A stretch of 12,632 bases of DNA, taken from assembly GCA_007123985.1 (NCBI GenBank), contig SLGA01000295.1:1-12632 (forward strand), read 5' to 3'. Made by a program: the position numbers and the translations under genes. This document shows positions 7,502-12,632 of the stretch, one piece after another. The notes beneath the pieces are model-generated. The model was not told where the DNA came from and made no database searches. It saw only the letters and a list, made by a program, of their open reading frames with translations. Numbering within the stretch: position 1 is the stretch's first letter; the number at the start of each line of letters is the position of its first letter. The DNA is from Balneolaceae bacterium. GTDB taxonomy: Bacteria > Bacteroidota > Rhodothermia > Balneolales > Balneolaceae.

Positions 7502-8074
7502 TTTTATCACATAAACAGCATCTTCTCCATCAAGCTCTTTCACTTTTACAAGCACTTCTTCATTGGCATGTGTAGGAATAAACTGCCCCACATAATCAGC
7601 ATTAATGGGCAGCTCTCTGTGGCCGCGGTCTATCATGCAGCAAAACCGGATATTCCGGGGCCTTCCGTAGGCCATAAGAGCATCCATCGCCGAGCGAACT
7701 GTTCTGCCTGTGTAGAGCACATCATCCACCAGAATTACATCGCGGTTGAAAAGATCGAAAGGAATTTCTGTAACTTTTACTTCAGGCATCTTCAGCTTTG
7801 TGCGAAAATCATCCCGATAAAACGTTACATCAAGCACCCCAAAATCGGGCCGAATCTGCAATTTGTCTTCAATTATTTGTACGATTCGGCGCCCCATATA
7901 AACGCCACGGGTCTGCATTCCAATGATTACAGGTTCTGCCGGATCTTCATACGGTTCCAGGAACTGATGGGCAAATCGCAGATAGGTGCGATTTAGATCC
8001 TCTTCCGTCATAATTTTGGCTTGTTCCAAAAAGTACCTCAGGGTGATTTTATCTCTAAAATTAGGGATTGACAT
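7487..8074 (-). CDS. pyrR: PyrR bifunctional pyrimidine operon regulator / uracil phosphoribosyltransferase
   Basis: PRTase-fold protein that in known members binds pyr mRNA in response to UMP and also makes UMP from uracil and PRPP. From ATG 8074 it has 195 residues, close to the usual 180. The PRPP loop VILVDDVLYTGRTVRSA (about 113-129), the YRDD turn (86-89) and RGHRELPI (150-157) are all typical of PyrR rather than of plain Upp. An in-frame ATG at 8131 would add 19 hydrophobic residues unlike any PyrR. A later ATG at 8011 would cut off the first strand, so 8074 is the best compromise. It leads the pyrR-pyrB pair with a 1-base stop/start overlap. The classic PyrR RNA site and attenuator of Bacillus are not visible in the short leader. 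Confidence 0.93.
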   Translation of the reverse strand: MSIPNFRDKITLRYFLEQAKIMTEEDLNRTYLRFAHQFLEPYEDPAEPVIIGMQTRGVYMGRRIVQIIEDKLQIRPDFGVLDVTFYRDDFRTKLKMPEVKVTEIPFDLFNRDVILVDDVLYTGRTVRSAMDALMAYGRPRNIRFCCMIDRGHRELPINADYVGQFIPTHANEEVLVKVKELDGEDAVYVIKGRGD

Positions 8075-8128
8075 GGTGTAAAACAATTGAAAGAAGGTGA
8101 TTATCGGCCCGGTTAAAAATGAGCTGCC

Positions 8129-8170
8129 CATTGGTTTGGTAAAATCTTCTTACTTTCTTCTAAACCAATG
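8129..8170. repeat. 9-bp inverted repeat between pyrR and the MFS gene
   Basis: CATTGGTTT (8129-8137) and AAACCAATG (8162-8170) are perfect reverse complements separated by 24 bp. The pair lies in the divergent gap between pyrR (ATG 8074) and the MFS gene (ATG 8179). It could be two half-sites of an operator serving both genes or a stem in the RNA. No identical copy was noticed elsewhere in the window. Confidence 0.5.
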
Positions 8171-8178
8171 CATCTTCC

Positions 8179-9357
8179 ATGCCCAACGAGCACCACCGCA
8201 AACTTTTTCTCTTACTTGCGCTTATCCTCATCTCGCTGAATTTGCGACCTGCCATTACGGGTGTGGGCCCGCTTATTGGTGAAATACGGCTCGATACGGG
8301 ACTCTCCAACTCTGCACTCGGACTTCTTACCACACTACCGGTACTCGCATTTGGTCTTTTTTCTGTGTTAACCTCACTTTTTACCCGAAAAATAGGAACG
8401 GAAGGTACCATGGCTTTTGCCCTGATGCTGTTAACGACAGGTATTTTATTGAGGGTAATTCCATCGCACTGGGTACTGTTTGTTGGAACTGGTTTGCTGG
8501 GTATAGGCATTGCTTTGGGAAATGTGCTTATGCCCGGCATTGTAAAACGGGAATTTCCTACTCGAATTGGCTTGATTACCGGTATTTACTCTGCCACATT
8601 CGGTGTTGGTGCCGCCATAGCATCCGGTGTGAGTGTGCCACTGTCTGAAGGTGTAGGATTTGGCTGGCGATGGGCACTTGGTTTGTGGGCTCTACTCAGT
8701 TTTACCGCATTGATTGTTTGGTTACCACAACTTCGGGCAAACCTTCCGGTAATCAACAGAAAAGGTTTTCGAGAATCTTTAAAACAGCTTGGCAAATCAA
8801 ATCTGGCATGGATGGTCTCTCTCTTTATGGGGGTACAATCCCTCACATTTTATACGCTGATTGCCTGGTTGCCTGAACTGCTTGTTGATCGTGGGATGAG
8901 TTCCTCCGAAGCAGGCTGGATGCTCGCATTAATGCAGGGGGTAGGTGTAATCAGTACCTTTTTAATTCCTGCATGGTGTGCAAAAAGAAACAGCCAGAGA
9001 TTTCCGGTGCTCATTCTTGTTGCGCTTGAGTTGATAAGCCTTGCCGGCCTTATGATTCCAACAATTTCATTAACCGGCCTGTGGGTGTCTATCATGGGAT
9101 TTTGCCTCGGTGGAAGTTTTGGCCTCGCGCTTCTTTTCATCATTCTCCGCACGCGCGATGCAAACGCTGCAAATGAGCTGTCCGGGATGTCGCAATCGGT
9201 GGGTTACACATTTGCCGCCACAGGCCCAGTACTTTTTGGAGCATTATTTGATGTGACAGGCACCTGGTTGTATCCTATCATCTTTCTTGTGTTTATTGCA
9301 CTTCTGAAATTACTTTCGGGTTGGTACGCCGGCGATGATGTTTATGTGGAAACCTGA
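8179..9357 (+). CDS. CynX/NimT-family MFS transporter
   Basis: Major facilitator of 392 residues with about 12 predicted membrane helices. The opening is diagnostic for the cyanate/nitroimidazole (CynX/YeaN) branch: SLNLRPAITGVGPLIGEI at about residues 19-36, ending the first helix. Other marks are a short loop with TRKIGTEG between helices 2 and 3, a central cytoplasmic loop around residues 180-200 (RKGFRESLKQL), and a C-terminal half beginning with LAWMVSLFMGVQSLTFYTLIAWLP. Family members export small organic anions, nitroaromatics or cyanate; the actual substrate here is unknown. The ATG at 8179 is preceded by a short leader with no good Shine-Dalgarno. It is divergent from pyrR and ends 10 bp from the convergent transposase-like gene. 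No cynS or cynT lies nearby, so a cyanate role is unsupported. Confidence 0.9.
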   Translation: MPNEHHRKLFLLLALILISLNLRPAITGVGPLIGEIRLDTGLSNSALGLLTTLPVLAFGLFSVLTSLFTRKIGTEGTMAFALMLLTTGILLRVIPSHWVLFVGTGLLGIGIALGNVLMPGIVKREFPTRIGLITGIYSATFGVGAAIASGVSVPLSEGVGFGWRWALGLWALLSFTALIVWLPQLRANLPVINRKGFRESLKQLGKSNLAWMVSLFMGVQSLTFYTLIAWLPELLVDRGMSSSEAGWMLALMQGVGVISTFLIPAWCAKRNSQRFPVLILVALELISLAGLMIPTISLTGLWVSIMGFCLGGSFGLALLFIILRTRDANAANELSGMSQSVGYTFAATGPVLFGALFDVTGTWLYPIIFLVFIALLKLLSGWYAGDDVYVET

Positions 9358-9367
9358 TTTAAAAACA

Positions 9368-9916
9368 TTAACTCCACGGATCCGTCGCCTCAACGATCCA
9401 TCCCTGAAGCGGATTGCCGGGGTGGGCACTACTGTTCAGGTAATGCTCCGGTTTTTGAACCAAACCCAACACTACCGGTTTTTTGTGGATCGTGACTGAA
9501 AGCTCATCAATTTCATTCTGCTTAAATACAGACCGATATAATATTTCTTCTTCCCAAATATGAATGCCTTCGGCTTTGCCCGATGGGCCATGCTCCTGAA
9601 AAACAGAAAGCATCCAGGAACTCTTCAAATCTGATTGGCCGCGGCGTAGAATCAACATCACAGCTTTGGAACTGAACTCTTTGTATGACTCAAGAACGTC
9701 GGCTGGATTTCCCCATGCAGTAGTGGCAAGCAGTAGTATTTTATCAGGCAGAATGCAGTAATCGTAAATACGAAGTCCACGTTTATCGCAGCACCACTGC
9801 AGGCCATTAATGATTTTGGTAAGAATTCTGGATTCAATCAGAAGGTTTACACCTCCCGCCACTCTTAATTCAGCGTAAATCAGCTCTTTCTGTTTTCGTC
9901 TTTTTCGAATACTCAT
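9368..9916 (-). CDS. REP-associated Y1/IS200-like transposase homologue with lost HUH motif
   Basis: Intact 182-residue frame from ATG 9916 (AAGAG-like Shine-Dalgarno upstream). It follows the order of Bacteroidota REP-associated tyrosine transposases: a basic start, a strand-turn before LQWCCDKRGLRIYDYCILPDKILLLA (about 39-64), then VLESYKEFSSKAV (74-86), SSWMLSVFQ (99-107), IHIWEEEI (118-125), and the C-terminal IHKKPVVLGLVQKPEHYLNSSA (143-164), which matches the usual YIHxNPVxxGxV...YxxSSA. Where relatives have NHVHL, this one has D58-K59-I60-L61-L62, so both metal-binding histidines are gone. The Tyr of the YIHxNP segment is Thr142. Single-strand DNA nicking is therefore not expected. It may be a domesticated DNA-binding protein or a decaying copy with its frame still open. 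No REP-like hairpins were recognised beside it. It is divergent from sucC. Confidence 0.72.
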   Translation of the reverse strand: MSIRKRRKQKELIYAELRVAGGVNLLIESRILTKIINGLQWCCDKRGLRIYDYCILPDKILLLATTAWGNPADVLESYKEFSSKAVMLILRRGQSDLKSSWMLSVFQEHGPSGKAEGIHIWEEEILYRSVFKQNEIDELSVTIHKKPVVLGLVQKPEHYLNSSAHPGNPLQGWIVEATDPWS

Positions 9917-10077
9917 CTGCTCTTCAGTTTTAAAATTTGTTCGCTATATAAAGTAAGAGCAGAAAAAGCTCAATTCCTTACAATAGAAAATCACTTTGCT
10001 TTTATTTGCCCGCCGATTTGGGTATTATTAACCGGAATAAAAAAACAGAAAAACTGACTGATTAAACCGATTTAAAG

Positions 10078-11286
10078 ATGAAAATACACGAGTATCAAGC
10101 GAAAGAGCTATTCAAAAATTACGGTATTGCAGTGCCTGATGGTGTTGCCACAAGATCCGTTGATGAAGCCGTAAAAGCCGCCGAAGAGATGAAGGCAAAT
10201 GGCACATCCCTGTTTGTTGTAAAAGCCCAGATTCATGCCGGCGGTCGAGGAAAAGGCCGCACCAAAAAGAACAATGCAAAAGGTGTAATTCTCTGCAAAT
10301 CGATCGATGAAGTACGTGAAGCCGCTGAATCACTTCTGGGTGATACGTTGGTAACCATTCAAACCGGTGATGAAGGACAGGAAGTAAAAACCATCTACGT
10401 AACTGATGGTGTTGATATTGAAAAGGAGTTCTACCTGGGGATTTTACTGGATCGTGCAGTAAGCAAAAATGTAATCATGGTATCCACCGAAGGTGGTGTT
10501 GAAATTGAAAAAGTGGCCGAAGAAACTCCGGAAAAAATTGTAAAAGAGTGGGTTGAGCCCGGAATGGATCTCCAGCCAAATCAGGCCCGTCGGCTTGCCT
10601 TTGCACTTGGTTTTGAAGGTGATGCGTTTAAAAAGGCGGTGAAATTCATCATGGCGCTCTACAAATTCTATGTAGAAAAAGATGCGGATATGGTTGAAAT
10701 CAACCCGCTGGTTCTCACTCCCGGGGGCGATGTTCTCGCACTTGATGCAAAAGTAACTTTCGACGGCAACGCCATCTATCGACATAAAGAGATTGCTGAA
10801 CTTCGCGACACATCCGAGGAAAACCCGATTGAACTGGAAGCCTCCAAATTCGACCTTAACTACATCAAACTGGATGGAAATGTAGGCTGTATGGTGAACG
10901 GTGCCGGGCTTGCAATGGCCACAATGGATATCATTAAGCTATCCGGCGGTGAGCCTGCCAATTTCCTTGATGTGGGTGGTGGTGCAAATGTTGAAACTGT
11001 GAAAAACGGATTTCGAATTATCCTTGGTGATGAAAATGTAAAAGCCATTCTCATTAATATTTTTGGCGGAATTGTTCGCTGCGATCGCGTAGCCAACGGT
11101 GTAATTGAAGCCATTAAAGATCCCGAAATTGCCAAAAAAGTAGAAGGGGTACCAATTATTGTTCGCTTGCAGGGAACCAACGCTGAAGAAGCCAAAGTGA
11201 TTATTGATAACAGTGATCTGAATGTAATCTCAGCTGTTCTCCTGAAAGAAGCTGCAGAAGAAGTTTCCAAGGTACTTGCGGCGTAA
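10078..11286 (+). CDS. sucC: Succinyl-CoA ligase (ADP/GDP-forming) beta subunit
   Basis: Beta subunit of succinyl-CoA synthetase in the TCA cycle, coupling succinyl-CoA cleavage to nucleotide triphosphate formation. It has 402 residues, slightly longer than E. coli SucC (388). Visible marks are the family opening MKIHEYQAKELFKNYGI, the ATP-grasp segment VVKAQIHAGGRGKG (47-60), VEINPL with N209 and ALDAK with D223 as the Mg ligands, and the C-terminal CoA-ligase domain with FLDVGGGAN (297-304), LINIFGGIVRCDRVANG (325-341) and IVRLQGTNAEEAK (361-373). The ATG at 10078 is the only start giving this N-terminus. The alpha subunit sucD is not adjacent. A strong terminator follows within 30 bp, so the gene is probably transcribed alone. 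Confidence 0.97.
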   Translation: MKIHEYQAKELFKNYGIAVPDGVATRSVDEAVKAAEEMKANGTSLFVVKAQIHAGGRGKGRTKKNNAKGVILCKSIDEVREAAESLLGDTLVTIQTGDEGQEVKTIYVTDGVDIEKEFYLGILLDRAVSKNVIMVSTEGGVEIEKVAEETPEKIVKEWVEPGMDLQPNQARRLAFALGFEGDAFKKAVKFIMALYKFYVEKDADMVEINPLVLTPGGDVLALDAKVTFDGNAIYRHKEIAELRDTSEENPIELEASKFDLNYIKLDGNVGCMVNGAGLAMATMDIIKLSGGEPANFLDVGGGANVETVKNGFRIILGDENVKAILINIFGGIVRCDRVANGVIEAIKDPEIAKKVEGVPIIVRLQGTNAEEAKVIIDNSDLNVISAVLLKEAAEEVSKVLAA

Positions 11287-11314
11287 TTATTTCCTTTTTT
11301 CAGGACAATTATTT

Positions 11315-11348
11315 AAAAAGGGCACTCTCACAGGGTGCCCTTTTTTTT
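11315..11348 (+). terminator. Intrinsic terminator of sucC
   Basis: Arms AAAAAGGGCAC (11315-11325) and GTGCCCTTTTT (11335-11345) pair perfectly over 11 bp, with a 7-bp GC-containing core and a 9-base loop, and the T-run extends to 11348. It begins 29 bp after the sucC stop. This is the clearest terminator in the window and separates sucC from the downstream hydrolase. Confidence 0.9.
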
Positions 11349-11455
11349 GTGGATTCCTCTCAAAAAACCACTAAACCATTTCCACGATCTGCATCAAACT
11401 TTTAGAACCCTCGTATAAAAAGTGGTAATCCACATCCACCGAATCGAGAGGTTTT

Positions 11456-12373
11456 ATGTTCATCAACGCCATCTTATTCTTTTCTCTGATAGCAATTTCT
11501 CCGTTTGAGTCTTCCGGGGAAACCAAAATTGTTACTTCTGATGGAGTTGAACTCCATGTTTCTATTCGTGGAAGCGGAATCCCGGTGTTATACCTTCATG
11601 GCGGACCCGGCAGTGGCAGTTACTGGATGGAAGTATTCATGGGCGATCTTCTTGAAGAACATTTCAGTATGATTTATCTGGATCAGCGGGGAGTTGGCAG
11701 ATCGGGCAGCCCATCCAATGGAGATTTTTCACTGGATCGATTTATCATGGATTTTGAGGAAGTTCGAAATGCGCTTCAAATTGATTCTTGGCTAACAATG
11801 GGACATTCATTCGGAGGTATTCTCCAAACAGCCTATGCAAACCATCATTCGGACGTTATTCTTGGAATGATGATTATCAACGGATCGCTTGATATGGCAT
11901 ACTCCTTTCATTCAAGCTGGTGCCCAAAAGCATCGGACATTTTAGAAATTCCCAAACCTCTGCCATGCCTTGATGAATCCGAACCATTATTCGACCGCTG
12001 GGGAACACTCATAAGCAAGCTTAATGAATTAAATCTGATGTGGAAAATGGGTTACACAGATCCTGAAAGTATTGAAATTATGAATTTGACATACAGGGAT
12101 ATTGAAAACTGGAATCCGGATTTTAGTAATGTATTTGACCGGTACGAAGAGTATCTGTTCGACTACAGGCCCATTTCATCCACCCTTGATATGCCCGTGC
12201 TTTTCTACTACGGTACACAAGACTGGATGGTCGGGCCGGAACACTATCAAAGTGTACATTTTCCAAATATGATGCTTTGGCCTGCCGATACAGCGCACAT
12301 GCCATTTCTCGAAAACAGAAGTGATTTAATGAATGCTATCGAGTTATTTCAGGGCAAATTCAGATTTAATTAA
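11456..12373 (+). CDS. Exported alpha/beta hydrolase, proline iminopeptidase-like (S33)
   Basis: Serine hydrolase of 305 residues. An N-terminal hydrophobic segment (residues 2-16, then PFESSG) looks like a signal peptide but lacks a basic n-region, so export is likely but not certain. The fold marks are HGGPG (48-52, oxyanion region), DQRGVGRSG (76-84), the nucleophile elbow GHSFGG with S118, and a probable triad completed by D256 (YGTQDWMVG) and H281 (DTAHMPF). HGGPG plus DQRGxGxS is characteristic of prolyl aminopeptidase/tricorn-factor relatives, so a small-peptide or ester substrate fits. A cap insert at about 145-235 carries C156 and C171, which could form a disulfide in the periplasm. 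The start at 11456 has a GAGAGG Shine-Dalgarno 5 bp upstream. The gene stands alone after the sucC terminator. Confidence 0.88.
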   Translation: MFINAILFFSLIAISPFESSGETKIVTSDGVELHVSIRGSGIPVLYLHGGPGSGSYWMEVFMGDLLEEHFSMIYLDQRGVGRSGSPSNGDFSLDRFIMDFEEVRNALQIDSWLTMGHSFGGILQTAYANHHSDVILGMMIINGSLDMAYSFHSSWCPKASDILEIPKPLPCLDESEPLFDRWGTLISKLNELNLMWKMGYTDPESIEIMNLTYRDIENWNPDFSNVFDRYEEYLFDYRPISSTLDMPVLFYYGTQDWMVGPEHYQSVHFPNMMLWPADTAHMPFLENRSDLMNAIELFQGKFRFN

Positions 12374-12406
12374 AGGTTGTCAAAACCAACCTGTAACAAC
12401 TTTTTT
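12372..12406 (+). terminator. Weak candidate terminator after the hydrolase gene
   Basis: Right at the hydrolase stop codon, AAAGGTTGT (12372-12380) can pair with ACAACTTT (12396-12403) with one bulged G, followed by a T-run at 12401-12406. A competing stem AGGTTG/CAACCT (12374-12379 and 12387-12392) uses the same left arm. The stem is short and A+T rich, so it is only suggestive. Confidence 0.35.
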
Positions 12407-12632
12407 GTGTTCACACCTTAACTCTGCCTGTATTCTTCCCTCTGCTATTTACGAAAGAAAGGAGCAGTTGAAAAAAAACGTAACTCCGAAAATTCTATCC
12501 CGGCAAATAGTCGAAATTAAAATCTTATCTTCAATCATAATATTCACTGATTCAACCGAAATTTAGTGAATACTTTCTATGAACATCTGGAAAAGATGTA
12601 AGAATCCCCACTCCAAAGAAATGATTCCCACC
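12374..12632. other. Non-coding right end of window, no gene recognised
   Basis: No frame on either strand shows a recognisable protein. The plus-strand frame from 12333 to 12566 has a GGAG ahead of a TTG at 12467 but encodes a low-complexity Ile/Lys-rich peptide and overlaps the hydrolase end, so I do not call it. The only structure seen is an 8-bp inverted repeat, TATTCACT (12541-12548) and AGTGAATA (12565-12572), with a 16-bp spacer. A gene beyond the edge may have its upstream region here. Confidence 0.5.

Noticed and set aside
8160..8540. 126-residue minus-strand frame opposite the start of the MFS gene
   Set aside because: Ser/Pro/Lys-rich composition typical of an antisense shadow; the plus-strand MFS frame has clear family motifs over the same bases.
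9346..9377. Possible bidirectional terminator between MFS and transposase-like genes
   Set aside because: Only 5-bp arms (GTGGA/TCCAC) with a 22-base loop; too weak to call.
9376..9385. Palindrome ACGGATCCGT near the end of the transposase-like gene
   Set aside because: It encodes the last residues of the protein (Thr-Asp-Pro) and has no T-run or second copy; probably coincidence.
9917..10077. Promoter search upstream of sucC
   Set aside because: Several TTTG and TATTAT-like words are present but none with acceptable spacing, so no promoter is called although one must exist in this gap.
10860..11270. 136-residue minus-strand frame opposite sucC
   Set aside because: Antisense shadow of the well-conserved SucC C-terminal domain, with no independent protein signature.
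12333..12566. Possible small gene at the right end
   Set aside because: Overlaps the hydrolase C-terminus and encodes a low-complexity peptide; a GGAG before TTG 12467 alone is not enough.
1..12632. CRISPR arrays, tRNA, rRNA, prophage or defence genes
   Set aside because: No spaced direct repeats, cloverleaf-like sequences, phage or defence proteins were seen; the content is transport, regulation and core metabolism.

Overview
The window looks like chromosomal DNA from a Gram-negative bacterium of the Bacteroidota/Rhodothermota/Balneolota group. The evidence is moderate G+C (low-to-mid 40s by eye), mostly weak Shine-Dalgarno sequences, a periplasmic adaptor lipoprotein with a Bacteroidota-style lipobox, a SucC of the Rhodothermia/Balneola type, and a REP-associated transposase relative of the form common in Bacteroidota. 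A Balneola/Rhodohalobacter-like marine organism is my best guess from memory of these families; it is not proven.

Region 1 (1-5380, minus strand) is a complete regulatory-plus-structural set for a tripartite RND efflux pump, in the order tetR, outer-membrane factor, periplasmic adaptor, RND permease. The permease runs off the left edge, so only its first 612 residues are present. The TetR gene carries an identical 15-bp dyad-containing sequence at each end: one overlaps its leader and the other its last codons, just upstream of the outer-membrane factor. I read these as a pair of operators controlling the whole cassette.

Region 2 (5381-9367) holds a divergently transcribed DMT/EamA transporter, then a two-gene minus-strand pyrimidine operon, pyrR-pyrB, joined by a TGATG stop/start overlap behind a strong Shine-Dalgarno. 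A plus-strand CynX/NimT-type MFS transporter follows. A 9-bp inverted repeat lies in the short divergent gap between pyrR and the MFS gene. The gene pairs EamA/pyrB and MFS/transposase-like converge tail to tail with about 10 bp or less between them.

Region 3 (9368-9916, minus) is a relative of the Bacteroidota REP-associated (Y1/IS200-like) transposases. Its HUH metal-binding histidines have been replaced although the reading frame is intact. It is probably a catalytically dead, possibly domesticated copy.

Region 4 (10078-12632) has sucC (succinyl-CoA ligase beta subunit) as a single-gene unit ending in a strong intrinsic terminator. A signal-peptide-bearing alpha/beta hydrolase of the proline-iminopeptidase type comes next, then about 260 bp in which I see no convincing gene. 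No tRNA, rRNA, CRISPR array or intact insertion sequence is visible. Most of the window is ordinary core and transport content; the tetR operator pair and the degenerate transposase are the parts most worth a second look.
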